Assembly (NCBI RefSeq): GCF_947502445.1 | Contig: NZ_CANMZW010000038.1 | Span: 1-59,682, forward strand | Source: an uncultured Brevibacillus sp. | GTDB lineage: Bacteria > Bacillota > Bacilli > Brevibacillales > Brevibacillaceae | Direction: 5' to 3' | DNA: 59,682 nt | Shown here: positions 43,475 through 52,279 of the stretch, in pieces | How positions within the stretch are numbered: the stretch's first letter is position 1 | Layout of the letters: every line of letters starts with the position of its first letter | Made by a program: the position numbers and the translations under genes | The notes under the pieces: generated by a model | Databases searched by the model: none | What the model was told of the DNA's origin: nothing | What the model saw: only the letters and a program-made list of their open reading frames with translations

Positions 43475-44917
43475 GTGGCAAAATGGGTCCAATTGTTTGA
43501 AGAGTATGCAAAGCAGCTGCTTGAAACGGGAAAGATCATAGGAGCATCCGTAGGACTGGCAGAGAGTGGAGAACTGAGCTATTTTCAAGGGTTCGGACTC
43601 ACGGATAACACGGATGATGCCCAGGCCGTTACTGCGGATACAGTATTTGGGATTGGTTCGGTTACCAAGGTGTTTACATGTGTCGCGATCATGCAGCTTC
43701 AAGAAGCAGGTAAGCTCTCCGTTCATGATCCAGTCATCAAGTATATTCCCCAGCTACGTACCCCAAGTGAAGCACACACTCGGGAAATAACCATTCATCA
43801 TTTGATGACGCACACTGCTGGCTTCCCTGCATTTGACACGTTAATGGGTGCAATGAAAAGAAGTATGGAAAACGACCCACACAATGGTACCTTCAGCTCT
43901 GGTTTAGAATTTGATTTAGATAAGATGGAAGCGATTGATACAAAAGATCAGTTTGTCGCCTACATTTCAGGGCTTGATTACGAGCTGCTTGGTCCTCCAG
44001 GCACGCAGTTCAGCTATTCGAACGACAGCTTCGCACTGCTTGGGGTTATCATCGAGCGTGTGAGCGAAATTTCGTATGAGCAGTTCGTGAAAGAGAATAT
44101 TTTGGACCCTGCCGGAATGACACGGAGTGCTTTTCTCCTCGAGGATCTGCCTCAGGATATACAAGTCGCGACTCTGTTTACCCGCAAAAGTGCGGCCGAT
44201 GGTGGCGAGGTTTACCGATCTCCATCCTGGTGGGATGCACCAGCTATGCGTGCTGGAGGCAAGCTGAAATCAACCATTCATGATTTGCTACGGTTTACCG
44301 AGATTTTCCGTACAGGAGGGCTGGTTGGAACGAATCGGATTCTGACCGAAGAAAGTGTGAGACAAATAACCCTTTCTCATATTCAGATGAATCCTCATCA
44401 AGGATATGGGTATGGGCTTATGATTGCAGGTGACTGCCATGGTGGAACGCTGGTTGAACATGGCGGAGCTGTAAAAGGTGTCAGTGCTCAATTGTTTTTC
44501 CACCCCGAGCGCAATTTGACGGGAGCCGTTCTCATGAATGTCGATGGAGGGCCTGCGGCAGACTTGATGCATGGCTTGCTGAATGTGAGCAACGGAAAAC
44601 CTGCTAATACACCACCGTTCGTTTATCCTGATTATGAAGTCTCAACGGAGGCGCTTACGTCCCTAGTCGGTTTTTATCGCTCTTCAGAAGGGGCGAATGT
44701 AACCGTTGAGATTCAGGAAAATGGTTTGGTGTTGAAACTTCTGGGTACGGGCGTTTCGCTAAGACCTGTCGGAGAAGACAGCTTTGTTTGGAAACGGGGA
44801 GAGAATGATTCGTTTGTTCGATTCTTTCGAGATGAGACGGGAGCCAGTGTCAGGTTGTTCGTTGGAGGACGTCAATTGATCAAATCACCAGTTAAAAAAG
44901 AACAGGAAACGGTATAA
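43475..44917 (+). CDS. Serine hydrolase of the beta-lactamase/DD-peptidase (class C) family
   Basis: The 480-residue penicillin-binding-protein-like serine hydrolase has all three motifs: SVTK (Ser62, Lys65), YSN (Tyr181-Asn183) and HGG (329-331, the KTG equivalent). A C-terminal beta-barrel domain (about residues 390-475) follows, as in D-aminopeptidases and esterases of this family. No signal peptide is seen, so it is probably cytoplasmic and acts on imported peptides rather than on antibiotics. GTG 43475 has AGGGGAGAAGG upstream. Last gene of the operon, 62 bases after the racemase-type gene and before a strong terminator. Confidence 0.88.
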   Translation: MAKWVQLFEEYAKQLLETGKIIGASVGLAESGELSYFQGFGLTDNTDDAQAVTADTVFGIGSVTKVFTCVAIMQLQEAGKLSVHDPVIKYIPQLRTPSEAHTREITIHHLMTHTAGFPAFDTLMGAMKRSMENDPHNGTFSSGLEFDLDKMEAIDTKDQFVAYISGLDYELLGPPGTQFSYSNDSFALLGVIIERVSEISYEQFVKENILDPAGMTRSAFLLEDLPQDIQVATLFTRKSAADGGEVYRSPSWWDAPAMRAGGKLKSTIHDLLRFTEIFRTGGLVGTNRILTEESVRQITLSHIQMNPHQGYGYGLMIAGDCHGGTLVEHGGAVKGVSAQLFFHPERNLTGAVLMNVDGGPAADLMHGLLNVSNGKPANTPPFVYPDYEVSTEALTSLVGFYRSSEGANVTVEIQENGLVLKLLGTGVSLRPVGEDSFVWKRGENDSFVRFFRDETGASVRLFVGGRQLIKSPVKKEQETV

Positions 44918-44925
44918 ATACGAAA

Positions 44926-44977
44926 ACGCGCACCTACAAGCAACCAACCAGCTTGTAAGGTGTGCGTTCTTGCTTTT
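44926..44977 (+). terminator. Terminator of the peptide-utilisation operon
   Basis: ACGC-CACCT-ACAAGC and GCTTGT-AGGTG-GCGT arms (16 positions, minor mismatches) around a nine-base loop, then TTCTTGCTTTT. It may also end the convergent MFS gene. Confidence 0.85.
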
Positions 44978-46286
44978 AGGAGGAGAGGGAAGTACTTGCT
45001 GCGGGTGTCTCAACGGTAGTTCGATTCCAATCGGGATGCTGCTCCATTTTCCGAAAAGCAGGGATGAACAAGAGGCTAAGTCCAATGCAGGTAAAAATGA
45101 TTCCTCCACTAAAGAGCAGAAGTCCTGGCGTTGCCATTTTTGCTTCAAGTAAATAGGAGCAGAGAGCGTAGCTAACCGGGCCAAAGCCGATGGACATGAG
45201 AGAAAGCAAAGACATGACACGTCCAAGAACATTGGCAGGGACGATTGTTTGAATATAGGTAATTAATGGAATGTTTGTCATCGTAAGCGTCATTCCAATC
45301 AAGAACATGGAGACCAAACCAAAAGTAAGCTGCTGCATGAAGAATAGGGAGCTCATACCGACACCCATGAAACCGAGAATAACGGGAAGGAGGCTGAATT
45401 TTCCACGGAACCCTTTCCATAATCCTGTCAAAATACCTCCAACAATGGTACCGATGCCAAGCGACATGCTAAGTGAGCTATAAGAGCTGCCATCCCAGCC
45501 GAGATCTTTGACATGAAGAGGTATGCCCATGTTGATCGGGCCGGAAAACATCATATTGGTAAATAGAGAGGTCACAAAAATAATACACAAGATCGGAACA
45601 GAAAAAGTAAAGCGGATTCCCCCCATGATATCTTTCAAGTAGGAGGTTTTCGCAACAGCAGGTTCATGTTCCTTACTCTCCTGCTCACTCGGATCCAATC
45701 GAAGAGAAAGGATAAACAAGGTACCTGCGAAAAAGGCAATGCCGAGAATCAGGAACATGACTGGATACGTGGTTGTTTTGATTAGCAAGGCTGCAACGAC
45801 AGGACCGCCAACCATGCTGATTTGCTGGGAGATTTCCATCATGCTGTTTGCTGGAGCGAGCTGTTCGCGTGTAACGAGAGAAGGCAAAATGGAGCTGCGG
45901 GCGGGCCAAAAAAAGGCGTCTACCGTGCCAAAAAGTACAGCCAATACATAAGCCGAGATGGGGAGGAAGCTGTTATTTTCATTACTCAACAGCAGGCTGA
46001 AGCCGGCGAGGATGATTCCCCGTGCCAGGATGGATAAAAACATGATCCATTTCCGATTCCAACGGTCTGCAGCCACACCCCCAGCCAGCATGAAGAGCAG
46101 GCGAGGGATGGACATGCAGATCAGAGTCGTGCCAAGCATTGCCTCTGAGCCGGTCACATCAACGATAAACCAGGAAAGCAGGATAAAAAAGGCACCGTCT
46201 GCCATCGCAGAAAGAATCGTACCACACCACAGCAGGACGAACGAGCTGTTGCGCCATAGTATTTTATTCGCTGCTTGACTTGTCAT
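44976..46286 (-). CDS. MFS transporter 1 of an export cluster
   Basis: A 436-residue, about 12-helix MFS protein of the EntS/macrolide-efflux-like (MFS_3) type, with loop 2-3 motif GGVAADRWNRKW (about residues 62-73) and the family phrase WPARSSILPSLVTREQL (about 117-133). ATG 46286 (MTSQAANKI) has GGGGAG upstream and lies inside the 3' end of the regulator gene, overlapping it by 23 bases. The regulator and this transporter are thus coupled. Substrate unknown. Confidence 0.88.
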   Translation of the reverse strand: MTSQAANKILWRNSSFVLLWCGTILSAMADGAFFILLSWFIVDVTGSEAMLGTTLICMSIPRLLFMLAGGVAADRWNRKWIMFLSILARGIILAGFSLLLSNENNSFLPISAYVLAVLFGTVDAFFWPARSSILPSLVTREQLAPANSMMEISQQISMVGGPVVAALLIKTTTYPVMFLILGIAFFAGTLFILSLRLDPSEQESKEHEPAVAKTSYLKDIMGGIRFTFSVPILCIIFVTSLFTNMMFSGPINMGIPLHVKDLGWDGSSYSSLSMSLGIGTIVGGILTGLWKGFRGKFSLLPVILGFMGVGMSSLFFMQQLTFGLVSMFLIGMTLTMTNIPLITYIQTIVPANVLGRVMSLLSLMSIGFGPVSYALCSYLLEAKMATPGLLLFSGGIIFTCIGLSLLFIPAFRKMEQHPDWNRTTVETPAASTSLSS

Positions 46287-46995
46287 CTCGATCTCCCCTT
46301 TTCTTTTTGACGACAATCTTGCTGGACAAATGCTTGAAATCAGAAGGCAGCGCTTCATAGTGGTCAGGAAGAGATTCGTCATTAGCGACATAGAAGCGCT
46401 CGTTGGTCATGAACCCGACAGCAACCATATAGAAGTTTTCCTCTGTATCCTCGGCTTCCCCATCAGCAATTCGCTGTAAATAGCGTTCTTCTATTTCTCC
46501 GAGTTCGTCTAGTAGCGCATGATATTTGGATAACCACTCCCTGAGTTCATGACGGGGAGCCTTCACTTCTGAATTCATGGCAAGGGCTGGCGGACGGTTC
46601 TCGGCATCTGAAAACTGCATGAATGATTCGTCGGGGGCATTGTACAAACGCGTAATGCTAGAGCGCAAATGATTCAGCATCGCCTCCTGCAAGAGCATCG
46701 TATCCTCTCGCAGGGAGGGGAGAAGATCATCACTTACTTTAAAATCATAGGCGACAGCTCTGTAAAACTTTTGCACGATCCCATTTTTCTCTTCCGTACG
46801 TACGACGTGGATAAACCCATGGTTCTCCAATTCTTTCAGATGATAATGGACTTTGGAGGCTGACAAAGAGAGAAGTGTAGCCAATTGCTTCCCTGTGTAT
46901 TCCTCTTTTACCAGCATGGTGATTATTTGCATGCGCAAGGAATCACTTACAGCTTTCAGCTGATCCAATGTTTCAACAACCAGATATCGTTTCAA
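46264..46995 (-). CDS. ArsR-type winged-helix regulator with long C-terminal domain
   Basis: The 243-residue protein has an N-terminal ArsR-like winged helix (about residues 10-85; recognition region TGKQLATLLSLSASKVHYHL) and about 155 further residues, helical and acidic, of unknown fold. There is no cysteine-type metal site, so a small organic ligand or a protein signal is more likely. The start is TTG 46995 with GAGGGTG about seven bases upstream. It overlaps the transporter it probably controls, and two identical-geometry inverted repeats lie upstream of it. Confidence 0.85.
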   Translation of the reverse strand: MKRYLVVETLDQLKAVSDSLRMQIITMLVKEEYTGKQLATLLSLSASKVHYHLKELENHGFIHVVRTEEKNGIVQKFYRAVAYDFKVSDDLLPSLREDTMLLQEAMLNHLRSSITRLYNAPDESFMQFSDAENRPPALAMNSEVKAPRHELREWLSKYHALLDELGEIEERYLQRIADGEAEDTEENFYMVAVGFMTNERFYVANDESLPDHYEALPSDFKHLSSKIVVKKKRGDRDDKSSSE

Positions 46996-47021
46996 GTAAT
47001 CACCCTCGTTTCAGTTGATTA

Positions 47022-47083
47022 GAACGTTACATAATTTTTAGACGTTCAGTTTTATTTGAACGTATTGTATCAATGAAACGTTC
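47022..47083. promoter_or_regulatory. Twin operator: two copies of GAACGT-N14-ACGTTC
   Basis: GAACGT/ACGTTC inverted repeats occur at 47022-47027/47042-47047 and 47058-47063/47078-47083, both with exactly 14 bases between arms. The second copy covers the -10 and spacer of the regulator's promoter and the first lies in its leader, the geometry of autorepression. Confidence 0.75.
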
Positions 47084-47093
47084 TGTTTGGCAA
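47064..47093 (-). promoter_or_regulatory. Promoter of the ArsR-type regulator and MFS gene
   Basis: Minus strand TTGCCA (47093-47088), an 18-base spacer and TACAAT (47069-47064). An operator arm sits inside the spacer. Confidence 0.6.
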
Positions 47094-47100
47094 GATCAAT

Positions 47101-47130
47101 TTGCCACTATTTTTTGACAAGTGTTACAAT
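47101..47130 (+). promoter_or_regulatory. Promoter of the divergent MFS gene
   Basis: TTGCCA (47101-47106), an 18-base spacer and TACAAT (47125-47130) with an extended TG. It has the same hexamers and spacing as the divergent promoter. Confidence 0.6.
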
Positions 47131-47160
47131 ACGAGAAAACGGTGAGAGGATGCTTTAATC

Positions 47161-48372
47161 ATGTCATTGCTACAACATCCAGTCTTTCGCCGTTTGTATA
47201 CGGCACATATCATACACATCATTGGGAATGAGTTTACGTTTATCGCTGTAGTGGGACTCCTTAATGATTTGAGCGGCTCAGGTCTGTCCTTTGCAGCTGG
47301 AACCGTTTTTCGGATGCTGCCGTATGTTTTGACCAGTTTTTTTTCTGGTGCACTCGTAGAAAACTGGGATAAACGCCGCGTAATGATTATCGTAAATTTG
47401 CTTCGCGGGATTCTGGTCAGTCTGTTTTTCTTCATTACCTCTGTTACGTATTTATGGGTAGCTTTTTTATTGTTGATTTTGGTCAACATATGTAGCGCTT
47501 TTTTTCAACCAGCTATGCAGGTAGCCATCGTCAGCTCAGTAGAAGAAAAGGATCGCCTCGCTGCCAACTCGCTTTTGCAAGGTACTACATCCTTTTTGAT
47601 TATTGTCTGCCAAGGTGTGGCAGCTATCCTGGTTTATTTGTTCTCCTATCGTTACAATTTTTTGCTCGATGCAGGATGCTATTTAGCGTCTTTGTTCATC
47701 TTGCTGCGGCTTCCCCAAATCTCCAACGCTTCTGTCACCAAGACGACGGCGGGTTATGTGGAAAGGCTTCAGGAAGGTTTTCGCTATATTAGCAAGCAAA
47801 AAGAAATTGGGCGCGTCATCATGTACCAGATGGCAGAGAGGGTATGCGGGGCTTATTACATTATGCTGATGTTTTATGTATTGACCGAGCGAGGAGAAGG
47901 CCTGTACGTATTCGGTTTGCTGGACATACCGCTTGGACTAGGAGGAGTGATGGCGGGAATTCTCGTTAACCGCATTTCCTATCGCTTGGGTGAAAAAGGC
48001 GTGACAGCAGTACAAGGCTGGGCGCTTGTGGCAATGGGCTGTTCGATCGTAGCTGTATTTCATATCAAGCCGATCCTGGGACTTGCTGTCGCTATTTTGT
48101 TCTGTTCCTTTGCATCGTTTGGGTCCTCAATTTTGTCCGTGACCAAGCTTCAGAAATTAGCAGATCCGTCGTATTTAGCCCGCGTCTTTTCGATCAGAGA
48201 AATGGCTACCATGGGCAGCTTTTCAGTGAGCTGTCTCATACTGGGCTATGGAGCAGAAAAGGCAGGGAGTGCCACTGTATCCATCTGGCTGGGTGTTTTT
48301 GGTGTCCTGGCCGGAATGGTCTGGCTATGGAGCCGCCGGAGGCTGGAAAAAGCAGAAGCAGATGTATCTTGA
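47161..48372 (+). CDS. MFS transporter 2 of an export cluster
   Basis: A 403-residue, about 12-helix MFS protein starting MSLLQHPVFRRLYTAHIIH. Loop 2-3 reads ALVENWDKRRVM (about residues 62-73), and AFFQPAMQVAIVSSVEEKDR (about 118-137) matches the MFS_3 exporters nearby. GAGAGG precedes ATG 47161. It is divergent from the regulator and uses the promoter at 47101-47130. A terminator follows, so it is monocistronic. Confidence 0.87.
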   Translation: MSLLQHPVFRRLYTAHIIHIIGNEFTFIAVVGLLNDLSGSGLSFAAGTVFRMLPYVLTSFFSGALVENWDKRRVMIIVNLLRGILVSLFFFITSVTYLWVAFLLLILVNICSAFFQPAMQVAIVSSVEEKDRLAANSLLQGTTSFLIIVCQGVAAILVYLFSYRYNFLLDAGCYLASLFILLRLPQISNASVTKTTAGYVERLQEGFRYISKQKEIGRVIMYQMAERVCGAYYIMLMFYVLTERGEGLYVFGLLDIPLGLGGVMAGILVNRISYRLGEKGVTAVQGWALVAMGCSIVAVFHIKPILGLAVAILFCSFASFGSSILSVTKLQKLADPSYLARVFSIREMATMGSFSVSCLILGYGAEKAGSATVSIWLGVFGVLAGMVWLWSRRRLEKAEADVS

Positions 48373-48391
48373 CATACATTCAGTGACAAAG

Positions 48392-48426
48392 CCCTTTGCT
48401 AAAGTTGGCAAAGGGTTATTTTTTTC
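48392..48426 (+). terminator. Terminator after MFS gene 2
   Basis: CCCTTTGC (48392-48399) pairs with GCAAAGGG (48408-48415), then TTATTTTTTTC. Confidence 0.9.
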
Positions 48427-48526
48427 GCAAAGCAGTCTTTCTTACTTAATAAATATAATTGTTGAAAAAGTATAAAAGTGAAGCTACAATAAGGAACAAG
48501 CGGAGGAAAGAAAAGGAAGATGACAG

Positions 48527-49789
48527 ATGAAGGAGCTATGGCGACAGCATTCTTTTCGCTGGTATTGGCTGGGCATGTTCTTGTCTGGTCTGGGTGATCA
48601 GTTTGGCTGGATGGGTTTAACCTGGTTTATTATGAAAAAGACAGGTTCATCCGTCGCGATGGGCGGAGTTATTCTTGCTTACATGCTTCCCTCGGTGCTG
48701 GCTGGATTGCTGGCAGGGGTTTTGCTTGATCGATATGATCGACGCAAACTGATTATGGTGGACAATGTGGCCCGCGGACTTATTTTTATTGCCCTGGTTG
48801 CACTGCTTCAGGTAGATCAGGTACCGCTTTTCGTGGTGTATGTACTGATCGTGATTGCTGGATTGCTTTCACCACTTAGCTCAGCTGGTGCCCAGACGCT
48901 ATTGCCGAGATTGGTGCCAGATAAAAAGCATTTGGTAAAGGCAAATGGAGTCATGGAAAGCCAGTGGCAAATTGTCTATATGTTTGGACCTGCGCTGGCG
49001 GGTGTTTTGATCAGCTTGATTGGAGAGGCTTACGTCCTCTTGATTGACGCAGTTAGCTTCTTTGTATGTGCAATCTGTTTCTCGCGACTGCCGAAGCAAT
49101 TGACGCAAAGTGCAAACCCTGCAGCGACCCCTACTGGGAACATCGGATCGTTCTTGCGTTCGCTGCTGGCTGATATGCGCACAGGCTATCGCTATGTGTT
49201 TGGGCAAAAACAGATGGTTGCTCTAATCCTGTTTACTTTTCTGTTTAACATGTCCTATGGACCGATTGAGGTGGCTCTTCCCTTGTATGCGAATCAGGAT
49301 TTACAGGGAGGATCGGTTGCTTTAGGAATGCTTTGGTCATCATTGGCGATTGGGGCGCTGCTAGGTTCCTTGTTCTTTTCCACGATAAACTGGAAAATTC
49401 CATTGGGAGCCACATTGGCAGGAATCATTGTAGCATGGGGAGTGACGACATTACCGCTTGCTCTTTTTGCAAGACTGGAGGTCTCAATGGTCGCAATGGC
49501 GTTAGCCGGATTTTGCTTCTCTCCTTACAACATCTTGTACAGAAGCTACCTGCAAAAACAAGTTCCGGATGCCTTGCTGGGACGAGTAATGACCAGCATC
49601 AGAACGATTACGGGGACAGGGATGCCTCTCGGGGCAGCCGTTTCCGGGCTGTTTATTCCCGTATTGGGGGTACAGGGTCTGTTTGGGGCGGGGGCAGTGA
49701 TTTGCATCATTTTCGGGGGGATTGCTTTCGTAGCACTTCGGCATTTAGACGTCGGGCCGTCACTTGCGGTTGATGAGCGGGGCGACTAA
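48527..49789 (+). CDS. MFS transporter 3 of an export cluster
   Basis: A 420-residue, about 12-helix MFS protein of the same exporter type, with LAGVLLDRYDRRKLI (about residues 61-75) and the AQTLLPRLVPDKKHL segment (about 122-136). AAAGGAAGATG precedes ATG 48527. Its 3' end overlaps the convergent short-chain dehydrogenase gene by 30 bases. With the two transporters upstream it makes three related exporters within 5 kb, probably by duplication. Confidence 0.87.
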   Translation: MKELWRQHSFRWYWLGMFLSGLGDQFGWMGLTWFIMKKTGSSVAMGGVILAYMLPSVLAGLLAGVLLDRYDRRKLIMVDNVARGLIFIALVALLQVDQVPLFVVYVLIVIAGLLSPLSSAGAQTLLPRLVPDKKHLVKANGVMESQWQIVYMFGPALAGVLISLIGEAYVLLIDAVSFFVCAICFSRLPKQLTQSANPAATPTGNIGSFLRSLLADMRTGYRYVFGQKQMVALILFTFLFNMSYGPIEVALPLYANQDLQGGSVALGMLWSSLAIGALLGSLFFSTINWKIPLGATLAGIIVAWGVTTLPLALFARLEVSMVAMALAGFCFSPYNILYRSYLQKQVPDALLGRVMTSIRTITGTGMPLGAAVSGLFIPVLGVQGLFGAGAVICIIFGGIAFVALRHLDVGPSLAVDERGD

Positions 49790-50539
49790 TTGCTTCACCT
49801 TGTACGGTAACAAGCTATATAGAAAAGAGAGGGCATGCAGACGAAAAGGCATCGCTATTTCCGGGCGTTTCCTTTCTACGGCCTTGTATATGAGTGTGGC
49901 TGTTTGTTCAGGAGACAGGAGATAGCTATTGACTTTACTGCGATAAGCTCCTGTTTTATCAGCACGCTCTAAAAAAGGAGTGTCGATGGGACCGGGCAAA
50001 GCACAGGTGACATGTACTCCAGTATCAGTAAGCTCATGACGAAGTCCCTCGCTAAAACGAATGACAGCTGCTTTGCTGGCAGCATAAACAGAAGCCTTGG
50101 CAGTAGCAACCTGACCTGCCAATGAGGCAATATTAATAATATGACCACGATTTTCTTGCAGCATCATCGGCAAAAAAGCACGCGTGGTGTACATGACTCC
50201 AGCGATATTCGTCAAGAGGGTTTCCTCCAGCTCTTCCAACCGCATCTGGACAAGGGATTCGAATACAGCAGTCCCAGCATTGTTATAAAGAAGGTCACAT
50301 TTGCCAAAACGGACGTGAACCCATGCAGCAAATTGGCGTACAGCTTCATTGTTTGTGACATCCAGTTGATAAATGAAAAGGTTGTCCGGGTGAGAGAGCT
50401 GCTTTGCGAAGGCTTCTAGGGTATGTTCACTGCGGCTAGTGGCAATGACCAAATCTCCTTTTTTCAGATGGAGTTGTGTCAGTGCCCTACCGAGACCACC
50501 AGATGCTCCGGTAATCACAATAATTTTGGATGAGGACAT
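49760..50539 (-). CDS. Short-chain dehydrogenase/reductase (SDR)
   Basis: A 259-residue classical SDR: cofactor motif TGASGGLG (residues 10-17), NNAG (about 90-93), catalytic Ser (IINIASLAG) and YAASK (about 150-154). No Asp/Arg pattern lets me choose NAD or NADP firmly; the basic residues after strand 2 (TSRSEH) favour NADPH. Substrate unknown. The 3' end overlaps the MFS gene on the other strand by 30 bases, so the convergent transcripts overlap. Confidence 0.9.
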   Translation of the reverse strand: MSSSKIIVITGASGGLGRALTQLHLKKGDLVIATSRSEHTLEAFAKQLSHPDNLFIYQLDVTNNEAVRQFAAWVHVRFGKCDLLYNNAGTAVFESLVQMRLEELEETLLTNIAGVMYTTRAFLPMMLQENRGHIINIASLAGQVATAKASVYAASKAAVIRFSEGLRHELTDTGVHVTCALPGPIDTPFLERADKTGAYRSKVNSYLLSPEQTATLIYKAVERKRPEIAMPFRLHALSFLYSLLPYKVKQLVAPLINRK

Positions 50540-50667
50540 GGAGAAATCAACCTCTTTCTAGTGGGATGAAATGACAGATCGAGGTCTGACAAGCGCAATT
50601 TCCTCGCTGAATCCAAGTATAAGCGTAAGCCTTGTTGTGAAGGATAGCCCCTAGGGGGTGAAATAAC

Positions 50668-50886
50668 ATGCCACAAGTAAAGTGCAGTGTTGCAAACTGT
50701 GCGTACTGGGGAGAAGGAAACAACTGCAGTGCTGATATGATTATGGTGGAAATTGACGCGCACGCGAATGCGAATTTCAAGGAAGAATTTGCTGGTGAGT
50801 TCGAATACGCAAGTCAGCACCAAGATCAAGCGAAATCCTCTTCCCAGACCTGTTGTCACACATTTAAACCGAAAGAAAAGAAGTAG
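50668..50886 (+). CDS. DUF1540 cysteine-rich small protein
   Basis: A 72-residue protein with the DUF1540 pattern: CSVANCAYWGEGNNC near the N-terminus and a distal CCHTF, giving five cysteines likely to bind a metal ion. The family is common in Firmicutes and often sporulation-associated, but has no assigned reaction. AGGGGGTGA precedes the ATG. It is monocistronic with its own terminator. Confidence 0.88.
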   Translation: MPQVKCSVANCAYWGEGNNCSADMIMVEIDAHANANFKEEFAGEFEYASQHQDQAKSSSQTCCHTFKPKEKK

Positions 50887-50899
50887 CAGTCGATGTCTC

Positions 50900-50933
50900 A
50901 AAAAGACGTATCTGTGATAGATACGTCTTTTTG
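50900..50933. terminator. Bidirectional terminator
   Basis: A perfect 13-bp stem (AAAAGACGTATCT with AGATACGTCTTTT) flanked by A and T runs, between the DUF1540 gene and the convergent nucleotidase gene. Confidence 0.9.
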
Positions 50934-50952
50934 CTTTTGTCACCAGTAAGTT

Positions 50953-51543
50953 CTAGAGACTTGTCTTTGCTATAAACAGCTGATTGACCTTTTCCTGTGC
51001 TTCTTCCCAAGAGGTTACGCGATGAACAAGAGCCGGGAGCGGACCTTGGTTATAAGGTGTGTCGAACAAAAGGACAGGAATTTGCAACGCTTCTGAAAGC
51101 TGCAGAGCATTTTCCAGACGATCCTCCAAGAAGAGATCGACTTGCCATTTGCGTGCGGCAGCCAGCTTATCGTGTGACCCGACCAGATCTACTTCATGGA
51201 AAGGGATTTGGTAACGGGAAAACCAATTTATCGTCACATCGCGATGTCTGGCATCTCGCGCACTGATATAAACGAGCTTGTGCTCCGCATGCCATTCCCG
51301 AAGGATGTGGTCAGCATTTCCGTGTACGGGCGATTCATCATACAAGCGGTTACCGAATTGATCGAGCCAATCCCCAAACTCAGCATCGGTAATGTTGTAC
51401 ACATTAGCCAGATTGTACTCGTAACAGTCTTCATATCGTAAATCTTTTCCAAAGCATTCATTCATCAAAGGCACAATACTGCTGGGTGAAGTCACTGTAC
51501 CGTCAATATCGATGCCAAAGGTTAGGACTTTCTCTGTTTTCAT
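50953..51543 (-). CDS. HAD-family 5'-nucleotidase-like protein
   Basis: A 196-residue HAD-superfamily hydrolase of the NT5C/YqfW-like group: nucleophile motif DIDGT (Asp11, general acid Asp13), second motif YISARD (about residue 95), then a conserved Lys/Asp C-terminal region (LFLEDRLENA). Such proteins dephosphorylate nucleotides or related phosphates. AAAGGAG-like GGGAGGCGAGAG lies before the ATG. It shares a 92-base intergenic gap with the divergent membrane protein gene. Confidence 0.85.
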   Translation of the reverse strand: MKTEKVLTFGIDIDGTVTSPSSIVPLMNECFGKDLRYEDCYEYNLANVYNITDAEFGDWLDQFGNRLYDESPVHGNADHILREWHAEHKLVYISARDARHRDVTINWFSRYQIPFHEVDLVGSHDKLAAARKWQVDLFLEDRLENALQLSEALQIPVLLFDTPYNQGPLPALVHRVTSWEEAQEKVNQLFIAKTSL

Positions 51544-51635
51544 TCTCTCGCCTCCCGATTAAATTGTACACCTTTCGTAGACAATAAGGCTACTTCCTTC
51601 ACCACAAATCCTTTGGACAAGGGGCTGAGCATCCC

Positions 51636-52220
51636 ATGGCGGACCACAAAGAACGTATGAATGCGAAGCGGAAGGAAGATACCGGTTTTTCGGACACTCT
51701 CGACATGCACGATACGGAATTTGCTGCAGATACGTGGACCCAAGCTGAGTTCGATCGACACGAAGCAAGGGACCGAAAGCGTATTGCGTATGATCCGTAT
51801 ACCCAGACTGAGCGTTACTTTGGCGACTCAGACAGGGAGCGGGAGAGGACAGACTTTTCGGAGCGTTTGGACGGAGTTGTTTTGGCGAGGGAGGAGCATG
51901 GCGATCCTCCATCTGTTAGAGACGACGATGTAGAGACAGCTGCGGAAATCGCTGAACCGATTCCGGTGCGCCGAGCCTCACGAGATGTCGGCGATGACGA
52001 CAGCCGGGAAAATGGGGCAAGCGGTATTGGGATGACAGGTCTTGGATTATCGATCCTCTCCCTGTTCCTCATGCCGTACTTGATTGCTCCTATCGGGATG
52101 GTGCTGGGCTTCTTAGCGTACCGCCGCAACTCGCGAGCGCTTGGGGCGTGGGCGATGATCATTGGGGCTATCGCCATCTTGGGCGCCTTGGTTATTTACC
52201 CGTACTACAGAGCCCGTTAG
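51636..52220 (+). CDS. Hypothetical membrane protein with a charged N-terminal region
   Basis: A 194-residue protein. Residues 1-130 are very hydrophilic, with many Asp/Glu/Arg, and probably disordered. Residues 131-190 hold two hydrophobic helices in a GLGLSILSLFLMPYLIAPIG...GFLAYRRNSRALGAWAMI pattern like the DUF4190-type small membrane domain. No function can be assigned. GGACAAGGGG stands upstream of the ATG. A terminator follows. Confidence 0.7.
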   Translation: MADHKERMNAKRKEDTGFSDTLDMHDTEFAADTWTQAEFDRHEARDRKRIAYDPYTQTERYFGDSDRERERTDFSERLDGVVLAREEHGDPPSVRDDDVETAAEIAEPIPVRRASRDVGDDDSRENGASGIGMTGLGLSILSLFLMPYLIAPIGMVLGFLAYRRNSRALGAWAMIIGAIAILGALVIYPYYRAR

Positions 52221-52232
52221 GCACCAACCTTC

Positions 52233-52269
52233 AAAAACCTCTCCGGTCATCGTACCTGGAGAGGTTTTT
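52233..52269. terminator. Bidirectional terminator
   Basis: A perfect 12-bp stem (AAAAACCTCTCC with GGAGAGGTTTTT), between the membrane protein gene and the convergent DUF84 gene. Confidence 0.9.
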
Positions 52270-52279
52270 GGCTGTTTCC

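Noticed and set aside
43475..44917. Antibiotic-resistance beta-lactamase
   Set aside because: The protein has the class C motifs but no signal peptide, carries an extra C-terminal domain and sits in a peptide operon. A peptidase or esterase is more likely.
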